From an uncultured Prevotellaceae bacterium (GTDB taxonomy: Bacteria > Bacteroidota > Bacteroidia > Bacteroidales > Bacteroidaceae): a stretch of DNA of 20,547 nt. The notes under the pieces are model-generated. The model worked only from the letters and a program-made list of their open reading frames with translations, was not told the origin of the DNA and made no database searches. Location of the stretch: NCBI GenBank assembly GCA_900313845.1, contig OMTC01000002.1, positions 1 through 20,547 of the forward strand. The letters are read 5' to 3'. The translations under genes were made by a program, and so were the position numbers. Shown here one piece after another: positions 7,646 through 15,153 of the stretch; the stretch's first letter is position 1, and every line of letters begins with the position of its first letter.

Positions 7646-9061
7646 TTAATCATCGTACAGTTTCATTACCAATTCTCCAAATAGTCCGTTAGCCCAAGAA
7701 AACCATGCTCTTGTAAATTCCTTTGGATTGTCCTTTTGGAACGATTCATGCATAAATCCCTTTCCTCCTGTGGTAGCCTTTAGCATCTGGAGGCATTCTT
7801 CCATTTCTTTCTTATTATCCGTTGTAAGTCCGCGCATGATGATACTCATGTGCCAAATCATGTCGTATCCCGTATGAGGGGAGCCAATGCCTCGTGGTGT
7901 TACCCTTGTTCCATTTTCCAGCACGATTTCCTTTCCCTCGAAATAATAAGGATTTGCCTCCGAGAGAATCATCCTGCGTGTGTTCTGGTAGATAGGGTCG
8001 GAGAGGGGCATGTCGCACAGATAGGGAAGGGAGAGAAGGCTTGGTGCATTGGCATCGTCCATTAGCAACACATTTCCTCGTCCATCCACCTCATACGCAT
8101 ATACCTTTCCAAAATTCTTTGTCTCCACGATGGCATATTCCTCAATGCCTCGTTTCACTTCCTCCACCAATTTTCTCATTCTTTTCAGCAGTTCCCCCTC
8201 CTTCACTACCTCCATCATCTTTTCCATCACATTGATGACGAAGAAATTGCTGGGTACGAGGAAAGGTAATATGGTGCTATCGTCGGAAGGTCGAAAAGCA
8301 GAGGCAATCAGCCCGCAATACTTGGCAGGATGCCCATATCCATAGTTCTCCATCGTGTCGTGGAGCGAGGTGGTTCTGCGTGTGAACTTGTAACTCGTTT
8401 TAGGTCCATTTCTCCTTTGCTGCTCCTCAAACGTGTTGAGAATCATCTTCAGCGTCTCCAAGAAGTTTTCATCGAAAATCGAATCATCTCCTGTCAGTTT
8501 CCAGTATGCGTATGCCAATCTCAGGGGATAGCACAGTGAGTCAATCTCATATTTCCTTTCCCACACTCCTGGCAGCATCTTTGTGTTGTCGCTTTTCCAG
8601 TTCGATTCCTGCGTCTCATCAATCAGAAATGCATTTGCGTAAGGATCGAGCCTAATGCTTCGGAATTGCCTCAATATCACGCCTCGAATCAATCTTTGCA
8701 ACGCCATATCATCCTTGATATAAGGCAGGTAAGTCCATACTTGCGCACCACTATCCCGAAGCCACATGGCTGGAATATCTCCTGTGAGCACGTAGGTGTC
8801 ATCCTCCTCTCCATTCTTTCCCTCCTTGAAGTGTACTGTCGTGTCGAGGGTATTGGGAAAACATCCCTCAAACATCCAAGCCACCTCAGCATCGGGAATC
8901 TTCTTCATCATTTCCTTGATTTTCCTATCCACAGCTTTCGACCTAAACAATCTTTCCTCTTGCTTAGGGCGAAGTGATGCTTTCGTCACAGCTTGCCCAC
9001 TTGCACTACTACAGGAAATGGAAAGCAGAATCACTGCAATTACGATTCGATAATTCTTCAT
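7646..9061 (-). CDS. GH125 exo-alpha-1,6-mannosidase
   Basis: Glycoside hydrolase family 125 (formerly DUF1237) enzymes remove terminal alpha-1,6-linked mannose with inversion and without a metal. Seen in 471 aa: a signal sequence with a possible lipidation Cys17 (LLSISCSS; the lipobox is imperfect), so it is exported, perhaps as a lipoprotein. The family block VLTGDIPAMWLRDSGAQVW lies at about 91-109, ERKYEIDSLCYPLRLAY at about 168-184, and SPHTGYDMIWHMS near the C-terminus, with an alpha/alpha-barrel-type helical pattern throughout. It lies 45 bp downstream of the GH92 gene in the same direction, so the pair is probably one transcript. The intergenic gap is a 7-bp tandem repeat. The substrate is inferred to be alpha-mannan or N-glycan mannose; the exact glycan cannot be told from sequence. 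Confidence 0.92.
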   Translation of the reverse strand: MKNYRIVIAVILLSISCSSASGQAVTKASLRPKQEERLFRSKAVDRKIKEMMKKIPDAEVAWMFEGCFPNTLDTTVHFKEGKNGEEDDTYVLTGDIPAMWLRDSGAQVWTYLPYIKDDMALQRLIRGVILRQFRSIRLDPYANAFLIDETQESNWKSDNTKMLPGVWERKYEIDSLCYPLRLAYAYWKLTGDDSIFDENFLETLKMILNTFEEQQRRNGPKTSYKFTRRTTSLHDTMENYGYGHPAKYCGLIASAFRPSDDSTILPFLVPSNFFVINVMEKMMEVVKEGELLKRMRKLVEEVKRGIEEYAIVETKNFGKVYAYEVDGRGNVLLMDDANAPSLLSLPYLCDMPLSDPIYQNTRRMILSEANPYYFEGKEIVLENGTRVTPRGIGSPHTGYDMIWHMSIIMRGLTTDNKKEMEECLQMLKATTGGKGFMHESFQKDNPKEFTRAWFSWANGLFGELVMKLYDD

Positions 9062-9076
9062 TGCCCCATTGCTTAT

Positions 9077-9108
9077 TTTTCACTTTTCACTTTTCACTTT
9101 TCACTTTT
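9077..9108. repeat. 7-bp tandem repeat (TTTTCAC) between GH92 and GH125
   Basis: Four full TTTTCAC units plus TTTT run from 9077 to 9108 and overlap the first two positions (9107-9108) of the GH92 stop codon complement (9107-9109). On the mRNA this is a GUGAAAA repeat, placed just after the stop of GH92 and before the GH125 start at 9061. It could vary in copy number by slippage. Changes would alter spacing to the GH125 start and could move the GH92 stop. Confidence 0.85.
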
Positions 9109-11434
9109 ATCTTCCTCCCATCCACATTTCCATCTCTCCACCCTTCACAATATCTTCGTGCTTCAGGATTCCATCTTCAATTCTCTTTCCGTTTACTATC
9201 AACTTCTTCACATAAATCCTCTTGTCGGAGTTTCCATGCACTTTGATATGGAACTTCTTCCCGTTGCCCACTCGCAAGGTAGCTTCCTCCACGAGTGGCG
9301 AACCCATCACGTACCTTCCACCACAAGGCTCCAACTGATAGAATCCCAATGCAGAGAGTATGTACCAAGCCGACATTTGTCCCACGTCCTCATTTCCGCA
9401 CAAGCCTGCAGGTTGGTCCGAGTAGAGTTCCCTCATAATTTTCCTTACAAGTTTTGCTGTTTTCTTGGGCTGTCCTAACAGAGAGTATATGTAGGCAATG
9501 TGGTGGCTCGGTTCGTTTCCATGTGCATATTGTCCGATGAGTCCTGTGATGTCGGGATTTGCTTCCGCATTCAAATCACTTGGAGCAGTGAAAAGGGAAT
9601 CGAGTCTGCCAAAGAAAGCCTTTTTCCCACCTAATGTCTGCACCAATCCCTCCATGTCCTGAGGCACCAACCAAATATATTGCCAAGGATTTCCCTCCGT
9701 GTAGTCCGTCGTCTGATAGGCAGGGTTGAATCCCTCAATGCCTCGGAAATTCCCCTGGCTATCCAATGCTCTCAGGCAGCGCACGCGAGGGTCCCAAAGC
9801 CTCTTGTAGTTCTGGCTTCTCCTTTCAAAATATTCTGCCAACTCATCCACATTCATTTCTGAAATCATCACATTTCCTCTGCCTCTCACTTTCCACGTTT
9901 CGCCCTTTCCCACAGGCAAATCCTCCAAGACTCCCAAGTGCTCCAAGGCTCTGCCCAGCGTGTTTCTTCCCTTTCCCTCTTTCGAAGCCTGTCTGAGTGC
10001 TTGTGCAGCGCTCCAGTCTGCCAACTCATATTCCAAGGTCTTCGATAACGCGTGCTCATTCGTCATGTCGTAAGGCAAATATCCATATTGTCTCACTTCC
10101 TCCAATCCTCTTTCGTCCATCAGCAATGAGGAAACCATGGCTTGCAATGCCAGCATCTTGTCCTCCTCTGGGATATACCCCTTCAGATACAAGTCTGCCA
10201 AGATAGGAACGGCAGGGCATCCCACCATGCAATTCGTTTCCTGCGACATCAGATGCCATACGGGCAGTTTTCCCTGTTCCCGATAAATCCTCAGATAAGT
10301 GGAAGCAATGCTTGGCATCATATCGCTCAGCACAAGCGTTGAGAGTGGGGCAGCAGCACGATAGGTGTCCCAAAGACTCAGCGTGGTGAGATACGAGTTC
10401 CCACCAGCCTTTCTCCTTGCCACACTTGGTATAGTGTTCCGATACGTTGCATCAGCCCTATACGTCAGATTGTCTGCACCTCTCCAGTCTCCATTCACGT
10501 CGTCCCAAGTCTGCGGAGCCACCATGAAGTGATACATCGCCGTGTAGAAAATCCTCTTGTCCTTCTCCTTGGCAAACTTTGCGTCGATGCGTCCCAGTTC
10601 CTCATTCCATGCTGCATCAGCCTGCTTGCATTCCTGCTCAAAGTTCCACATAGCCGTTCCCTCAGCCCTTAGATTCATCAGTGCATTGAGTTCCGATGTA
10701 GGACTAAGCGCAATTCTCAGCATCAATGGCTCATTTCCCTTTGTTGCAAATTTCAGTTCATGGATTTGTCCCTTTTTCCTCACATTCTTCAAGGCAGGTC
10801 GATTCACGATGAAGGCAAAGTAGGCATGCTGCACGTCAGCCCATCCATGCGATATGCGATACCCCACAAAGGTCGTGTCATTCAGCCTTGTCAAGTTGCC
10901 CGACATCATCCTGTCGCCCACACCATTCTGCAAATCCACAATGAGTCTTTCATCCCCTTGCTTCGGATATGTGAAGCGATAGAGTGCCGTTCTGCGAGTT
11001 GCTGTGATTTCTGTGTTGATGCCAAAGCGTTCCAGCATCACCTGATAATATCCAGGGCGAAGTGTCTCCCTCGCGTGGCTATATTTCGACGCAATCCCTT
11101 CGCGAGTCAGTTCCACATTTCCCTGCGTAGGCATCAAGGCAATATCGCCCAAGTCGGAACAACCCGTTCCACTGAGGTGTGTCTGAGCAAATCCCACAAT
11201 CGTGTCGCAGCTCTCATGATAGCCCGAGCACCAGTCCCATCCGCTCTTGATTTGGGTAGGTCCTGCATTCACCATGCCGAATGGCACATTGGCTCCTGCG
11301 AATACATGTCCGTGGTCTCCCGTTCCGATGCGAGGATCTACGAAATCTGTGTAGTTCTGGGCAGATAGGGATGCAAAAATCAGTAGCGAAGCGAGCATCA
11401 GCCATGCGATGTGGAGTGAGCGAGTGGGTTTCAT
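9107..11434 (-). CDS. GH92 alpha-mannosidase, secreted
   Basis: GH92 enzymes are calcium-dependent exo-alpha-mannosidases (often alpha-1,2) acting on N-glycans or mannan. Using the ATG at 11434 gives 775 aa with a clean signal peptide (AWLMLASLLIFASLSA then QN). The TTG at 11461 would only add nine residues ahead of it. Seen: YTDFVDPRIGTGDHGHVFAGANVPFGM-type family N-terminus, SGYHESCDTIVGFAQTHLSG, and SYLTTLSLWDTYRAAAPL. Then come TEGNPWQY with Glu580 (the acid by comparison with characterised GH92, from memory), HGNEPSHHIAY (Glu641), and CGNEDVGQMSAWY (about 680-691). An N-terminal beta-sandwich and a C-terminal alpha/alpha barrel are expected. It has its own promoter upstream and is the first gene of a GH92-GH125 pair. 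In the NED motif, Asn681 sits where some members have Asp. Confidence 0.94.
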   Translation of the reverse strand: MKPTRSLHIAWLMLASLLIFASLSAQNYTDFVDPRIGTGDHGHVFAGANVPFGMVNAGPTQIKSGWDWCSGYHESCDTIVGFAQTHLSGTGCSDLGDIALMPTQGNVELTREGIASKYSHARETLRPGYYQVMLERFGINTEITATRRTALYRFTYPKQGDERLIVDLQNGVGDRMMSGNLTRLNDTTFVGYRISHGWADVQHAYFAFIVNRPALKNVRKKGQIHELKFATKGNEPLMLRIALSPTSELNALMNLRAEGTAMWNFEQECKQADAAWNEELGRIDAKFAKEKDKRIFYTAMYHFMVAPQTWDDVNGDWRGADNLTYRADATYRNTIPSVARRKAGGNSYLTTLSLWDTYRAAAPLSTLVLSDMMPSIASTYLRIYREQGKLPVWHLMSQETNCMVGCPAVPILADLYLKGYIPEEDKMLALQAMVSSLLMDERGLEEVRQYGYLPYDMTNEHALSKTLEYELADWSAAQALRQASKEGKGRNTLGRALEHLGVLEDLPVGKGETWKVRGRGNVMISEMNVDELAEYFERRSQNYKRLWDPRVRCLRALDSQGNFRGIEGFNPAYQTTDYTEGNPWQYIWLVPQDMEGLVQTLGGKKAFFGRLDSLFTAPSDLNAEANPDITGLIGQYAHGNEPSHHIAYIYSLLGQPKKTAKLVRKIMRELYSDQPAGLCGNEDVGQMSAWYILSALGFYQLEPCGGRYVMGSPLVEEATLRVGNGKKFHIKVHGNSDKRIYVKKLIVNGKRIEDGILKHEDIVKGGEMEMWMGGR

Positions 11435-11478
11435 GGTGAGTAGAATGATTTTGTGAAACAATGCTTTGATTTATGTTG

Positions 11479-11486
11479 CGAAGATA
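11479..11486 (-). promoter_or_regulatory. Promoter -7 box of the GH92-GH125 unit
   Basis: The minus strand reads TATCTTCG, a one-base variant of TAnnTTTG, followed by CAAC. A TTTC lies 19 bp upstream at about the -33 position. The start codon is about 45 bp downstream. Because an intrinsic terminator precedes it, this is probably a genuine independent promoter. Confidence 0.5.
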
Positions 11487-11491
11487 CAACT

Positions 11492-11509
11492 TTTCATTGA
11501 TAAATGAAA
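11492..11509. promoter_or_regulatory. Inverted repeat in the GH92 promoter, possible operator
   Basis: TTTCATT (11492-11498) and AATGAAA (11503-11509) form a perfect 7-bp inverted repeat around GATA. It falls in the spacer and -33 part of the GH92 promoter, a common position for a regulator site. It could equally be a chance A/T-rich palindrome. Confidence 0.35.
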
Positions 11510-11519
11510 TTTTGAGAAA

Positions 11520-11559
11520 TAAAAAATGCAGACACTCACATAAGCGTGGTGCCTGCATT
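11520..11559 (-). terminator. Intrinsic terminator of the large secreted-protein gene
   Basis: On the minus strand AATGCAGGCAC pairs with GTGTCTGCATT (11 bp including one G-U wobble) around a 13-nt loop, followed by TTTT, A and TTT. It lies about 35 bp after the stop at 11595 and separates that gene from the GH92 promoter. A second 7-bp hairpin, ATTGCTT (11557-11563) against AAGCAAT (11573-11579), overlaps its 5' edge by three bases. Confidence 0.8.
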
Positions 11560-11594
11560 GCTTGAGTCTGTGAAGCAATCGTAAAACTCTTACC

Positions 11595-14288
11595 TTACTT
11601 CACGAGAATCTTGCTGGTGCGAGTTGTGCCGTTGCTGAGACGCTGACGGACGATGTTGATGCCCTTGCGAGTCTGCGAGAGTCTCATGCCGTCGATGGAG
11701 AATACCTCAGTAGCAATCACCTCAGCATTAGCAGTAGTGCCAACGATTCCTTCGTAAATCACTGGGTCGTAAGCCTTGGAGAGTTCGCCGTTGTTGAAGA
11801 GCAAGATGTCATACACCTGAGCCTTTGTGCCACCGCCTGTCTGAGCTACACGCACATACACTTCGTCTGTGCCTTCGTAAGCCACGCGGTTCTTCTTCCA
11901 GTAGCGCTGAGTACCTGCCAATGCAAGTGTTCCAAGTGTTTCCCAGTTTTCAGCATCCGTAGAAGTCTGCACTTCCATCACACCTGCGCTGCCGCTGTTA
12001 CCATTACCAATGTAAACCACAACGTCGAATGGACCAGCAAACTTCTTCGTGGTTTCGATAGCAGCTGTGTAAGGCTCGCCCGAAGTCTTGCCGCCGAATG
12101 TCATCACACCCTTCGATGGGTTGCCGATGTTGTCCTGTGCGGTTTCAGCATAGCGACCTGTAGCACCATTGCCGACTGCATATTCAGGTGCGAGGGTAAG
12201 CTCGCCTGTGAGTACCTGTCCCTGGCTCTTGAGTCTCCAAGGAGTGTCGGTGAGAGGATAGATGTACTTCAGTGCCGTTGGGTCTGGCTTGTAGTAATAA
12301 ACAGTGCTGTCCTGTCCCTCGCTGCCTACAACAGTTTCCTCGTGGTCGATTTCCTCGCTGTAGTAGTTCCATGCGTTCTTGCCCCAGAAATAGTAAGCGG
12401 AGTTCTTACCATTGCCAAGCGAATCGGCATTCTCTGTGCCATCCACGAACCAAGGTCCAACGCTTGCGTCGAAGTGAGCAATGGTGTCGAGGCGGATGGT
12501 CTGAGCATTGAGTGTTGCGATAGCTACGTAGCGCGATGCAATTACGGAGTTGAGTTTCTCATCAGCAGTTGTGAATGCATACACGTAAGTAGGCTCGGTG
12601 AGGACGATAGGCTCAGTGTAAGCCTGGCTCTTGGCAGCATCTGCATTGCCAGTGAAGTTGTAGTAGATGTTGAGGCCTTCCTCTGCCGTAATGGTAACGG
12701 TGCTTTCTGCGCCATTCTGAGCCACCTCGATGCTTGGTTCAGCTGCCTGGGTATAGATAGCCACTTCAGCAGTTGTGATGTTGCTTGGGTTGTAGCCATC
12801 GACGAATGCGATTGCCTTCACGGTAGCTGGAGCAGTGAAGAAGAGAGCATCTGTGTAGATAGGGCTTTCAGCAGTTGGGTCGCTTCCATCCACGGTATAG
12901 CGAACCACAGCTTCAGCATTCACGTCGGAGATAGTGACGACAGTGAGACCGTTCTGGTTGTCCTGGCTGATGGATGGAGCAGGAGCAGAGGTTACGTCCT
13001 TCTTCGTGTCTGCCACAATCTTGATGGCATTCGTGAGAAGGGTAGAGAGTACGTCTTGGTCAGCATCTACCAATGCCTCCGTTGTGTAGGCAAGGAACAT
13101 GTAGGAGTTGCGTGCAGGGTTGTGCTTGTGGATTGCCACTGCATCGCCAGCATTTGCCAATACAACGTCGCTGGCAAAGTATTCGCCGAGGTTCACACCA
13201 GTGATACCCACTGAGTTCTGCATCACGAGACCTGCTGTCACGTCGATGTTTTCGAAAAGTTCGTTCTCAAGGTCGGAAACAGTTGCCACCGTTGCATCCG
13301 TAGCAGCCACCTCGCCAAGTCCCCATGCTGCGTAGAGAGCCGCATTGAGGTTGAGCACTGGCTCGTAAGCGATAGCAGACTTCAAAGTAGGAACGATTGC
13401 GTCAGTTGCCTGCACAGTTGGAGAAATCATCACGAGGTCGTAAGCCTGAAGCTCTTCGAGAGAAGAAACAGTAGAGCTCAGCACGATTGTTGGTTCGATA
13501 CCCGACATGGAGCTGACATAAATCCAAGCGAAGTCGCCATCATTCGAAGGGTCCTCGGAAGAAGCCACGTAAGCCACCTTCTTGGCATCCTGAACTTCAG
13601 GAGAATCGCCGTCGCCTACCTGAATGAAATAGAGGTGGCATCCATTCGTGTTGCGAACCGTCACGTTGTAAGTTCCATCCTCGTTAGGAGTGTCGGTGAG
13701 GTCAGTTGGAACGTACCAAGTATATTCCTCGTATGTAGTTGGAGTAGGGACTGCCACGCCATCTGGGTCCATCAACTGAGTTCCCGAGTTGCCTTCACCC
13801 ACGAAGAGTTGCACACCGCGTGCCTCTGCTGGCTTGTGGCTCTCAAGACCAATCTTGATGGTAGTTCCAGCTTCAACGCCAGGGATGACGAAGTAGTTGA
13901 CGTTCTTGCTTCCCAACCACAGATAGGATGGTCCGTGGTATTCGCCGAGTGATGTAGCTGGATAGTTGACTGCGATAGCCAAAGAACGGGTGGTGGAATT
14001 GATGAACTTCAAGCCTTCCAACTCCTTGATTGGTTCACCGTTGGCTGTCATAGGTGAAATACCTGCCGATGAATTGCCCACCTGCCAGAAGCAGTTTTCC
14101 TTGGAAATGTCTGTTGGTGCTGTGTCAGCAGCCTTCTCAATGTCACTCCAGTCGGAACCTGCAATGAGGTTGGCGTGAGTCGCATCGCTCCACTTCGTGA
14201 AGTCCCACGACTTGCGATACTGTGCATCCACATTGATAGTCAATGCGAAGAGCAAAGCAGCGAGAGTAAAGATTTTCTTCATACGCAT
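11595..14288 (-). CDS. Large secreted multidomain protein with chitobiase C-like domain and a C-terminal sorting-like tail
   Basis: This 897-aa extracellular protein is of unknown function. Seen: a signal peptide (KKIFTLAALLFALTINVDA, cleaved before QYR). An N-terminal jelly-roll-like module starts at KSWDFTKWSDATHANL (about 26-225, a form I associate with Bacteroidales surface proteins). An alpha/beta-looking domain is at about 236-430. A CHB_HEX_C-type module at about 436-512 has VVRYTVDGSDPTAESPIYTD, and a second, weaker copy lies at about 516-592. A discoidin-like beta module covers about 735-835 (VQTSTDAENWETLGTL). The C-terminus, FSIDGMRLSQTRKGINIV then TSKILVK, resembles Prevotella T9SS-type sorting tails. 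No catalytic motif is recognised. It is monocistronic with its own promoter and terminator. The neighbouring mannosidases suggest a glycan-binding or surface-anchor role, but this is inference. Confidence 0.85.
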   Translation of the reverse strand: MRMKKIFTLAALLFALTINVDAQYRKSWDFTKWSDATHANLIAGSDWSDIEKAADTAPTDISKENCFWQVGNSSAGISPMTANGEPIKELEGLKFINSTTRSLAIAVNYPATSLGEYHGPSYLWLGSKNVNYFVIPGVEAGTTIKIGLESHKPAEARGVQLFVGEGNSGTQLMDPDGVAVPTPTTYEEYTWYVPTDLTDTPNEDGTYNVTVRNTNGCHLYFIQVGDGDSPEVQDAKKVAYVASSEDPSNDGDFAWIYVSSMSGIEPTIVLSSTVSSLEELQAYDLVMISPTVQATDAIVPTLKSAIAYEPVLNLNAALYAAWGLGEVAATDATVATVSDLENELFENIDVTAGLVMQNSVGITGVNLGEYFASDVVLANAGDAVAIHKHNPARNSYMFLAYTTEALVDADQDVLSTLLTNAIKIVADTKKDVTSAPAPSISQDNQNGLTVVTISDVNAEAVVRYTVDGSDPTAESPIYTDALFFTAPATVKAIAFVDGYNPSNITTAEVAIYTQAAEPSIEVAQNGAESTVTITAEEGLNIYYNFTGNADAAKSQAYTEPIVLTEPTYVYAFTTADEKLNSVIASRYVAIATLNAQTIRLDTIAHFDASVGPWFVDGTENADSLGNGKNSAYYFWGKNAWNYYSEEIDHEETVVGSEGQDSTVYYYKPDPTALKYIYPLTDTPWRLKSQGQVLTGELTLAPEYAVGNGATGRYAETAQDNIGNPSKGVMTFGGKTSGEPYTAAIETTKKFAGPFDVVVYIGNGNSGSAGVMEVQTSTDAENWETLGTLALAGTQRYWKKNRVAYEGTDEVYVRVAQTGGGTKAQVYDILLFNNGELSKAYDPVIYEGIVGTTANAEVIATEVFSIDGMRLSQTRKGINIVRQRLSNGTTRTSKILVK

Positions 14289-14434
14289 ATTAATTTAATG
14301 ATAGTTGTTAGTTATGTGAAATAATAATGTATGTCATGTCAAAGGCTTTATGGTTTAAAAGTGACAAAGTATCGCCTGAATGCATCATTTTTTTTGGCTT
14401 TTGATGCGAAACCACCCTTCTCCTAAATCCTTTG

Positions 14435-14465
14435 CAAATATACTATTTTATTTTGAATTGTACAA
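14435..14465 (-). promoter_or_regulatory. Promoter of the large secreted-protein gene
   Basis: The -7 box on the minus strand is TATATTTG (14435-14442) followed by C. TTG at 14463-14465 lies exactly 20 bp upstream, matching the Bacteroidetes -33/-7 spacing of 19-21. The implied leader is about 140 nt, long for a simple gene. It contains a small stem, GCATCA against TGATGC (14402-14407 and 14082-bp-scale neighbour 14382-14387), on an A-rich loop. Confidence 0.7.
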
Positions 14466-14954
14466 GTGTTTTAACCCTAAAAATACAACAAACTTACAAC
14501 CCTACAAAAAACGCTACAGTGTTACAGAACCACACCCATTCTAACTTTCAACATTTCTACAATTTTACAATTTATATTTTGTTTTTATTGTTTTTGACTC
14601 AAGGAAGAAAAATCAAGTTTGGGTGATTCGGTGGAAGAAGATGAAGGAGAGAAGAAGTGTTAAAATAGTATTAAATCATTAAAATATTAGTATTATTATA
14701 AAATTTAATTATATATATAATATATATTATATATATAATTAAAAATTCGTTCCTCATTTTTCCGCCCATTTTCCCATACCCTAAAAAACTAATTTGTAAA
14801 ATTGTAGAATTGTAGAAATATAGAAAAAAATGATTCCACTTTGAGTCAAAGTAGAATGTCAGTAGATGTGTTGTTCATGGGTAATTATCATTTCAATAAT
14901 TATCTGGGCTGTTTCCGTTGGTAAATCCTTAATTATTGTTAAATTCGAAAAGTT
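14466..14954. other. Noncoding A/T-rich region with inverted repeats
   Basis: About 490 bp without a believable gene. Content: many short TACAA/TTACAG motifs (14485-14570), a 16-bp inverted repeat (14555-14570 with 14794-14809), a 10-bp inverted repeat TTTGACTCAA (14593-14602) with TTGAGTCAAA (14841-14850), a 40-bp A/T palindrome (14704-14743), and a 15-bp odd palindrome at 14838-14852. The 107-aa frame that starts at 14866 runs through the promoter-like element and repeat array and has no sensible composition. Confidence 0.6.
14704..14743. repeat. 40-bp perfect palindrome, A/T only
   Basis: Every base from 14704 to 14723 pairs with 14743 back to 14724, with no spacer and no G or C. The outer part reads TTTAATTATATATA. 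Such a sequence can extrude as a cruciform or give an A/U hairpin in RNA of either strand. The 10-bp inverted repeat TTTGACTCAA/TTGAGTCAAA is centred within about 2 bp of the same point. Confidence 0.85.
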
Positions 14955-14975
14955 TTTAACACCTTTGGTGTTAAA
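14955..14975 (+). promoter_or_regulatory. Nine-base-pair inverted repeat upstream of the orphan promoter
   Basis: TTTAACACC (14955-14963) and GGTGTTAAA (14967-14975) pair perfectly around TTT. It ends 16 bp before the -7-like box at 14992, where a dimeric regulator or the -33 region would be expected. It is also a compact hairpin, but it lacks a following U-run. Confidence 0.55.
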
Positions 14976-14991
14976 CTTCAAAATTTTCCTG

Positions 14992-14999
14992 TATCTTTG
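14992..14999 (+). promoter_or_regulatory. Orphan plus-strand promoter-like -7 box
   Basis: TATCTTTG followed by C is a full match to TAnnTTTG. A TTTG occurs 24 bp upstream (14964-14967), further than the usual 19-21. No plus-strand gene follows. Transcription would run through the G-free repeat tract and then antisense into the transketolase gene. Confidence 0.5.
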
Positions 15000-15043
15000 C
15001 ATTGTGATTGGAACAGGGCTTCAGCTTCATCCTCCCTCCTCGC

Positions 15044-15153
15044 CACCGCCAAACTTAGCCCTTACCATCACAAAACTTATCCCTCTCCATCACAAACCTT
15101 ACTCCTTTCCATCACCAACCCTATTCCAAATCATCGCCAATCCAACTCCTCTT
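15044..15153. repeat. Degenerate 22-bp tandem array, nearly G-free on the plus strand
   Basis: Five units start at 15044, 15066, 15088, 15110 and 15132 with no indels. Units open with CATCAC or a one- to two-base variant, then an AAACTTAT-like core and a pyrimidine-rich end such as CCCTCTC. From 15059 to 15135 there is no G on the plus strand, and only one G (15136) between 15059 and 15179. The array is much more diverged between units than the one at 5864. Confidence 0.75.

Noticed and set aside
12342..13214. 290-aa plus-strand ORF over the large secreted-protein gene
   Set aside because: Shadow frame of a long minus-strand gene with clear domains, with no promoter or start context.
14704..14743. 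Chromosome-dimer resolution (dif) site or origin
   Set aside because: The palindrome lacks the two distinct half-site cores of dif, and there is no dnaA-box cluster or replication gene nearby.
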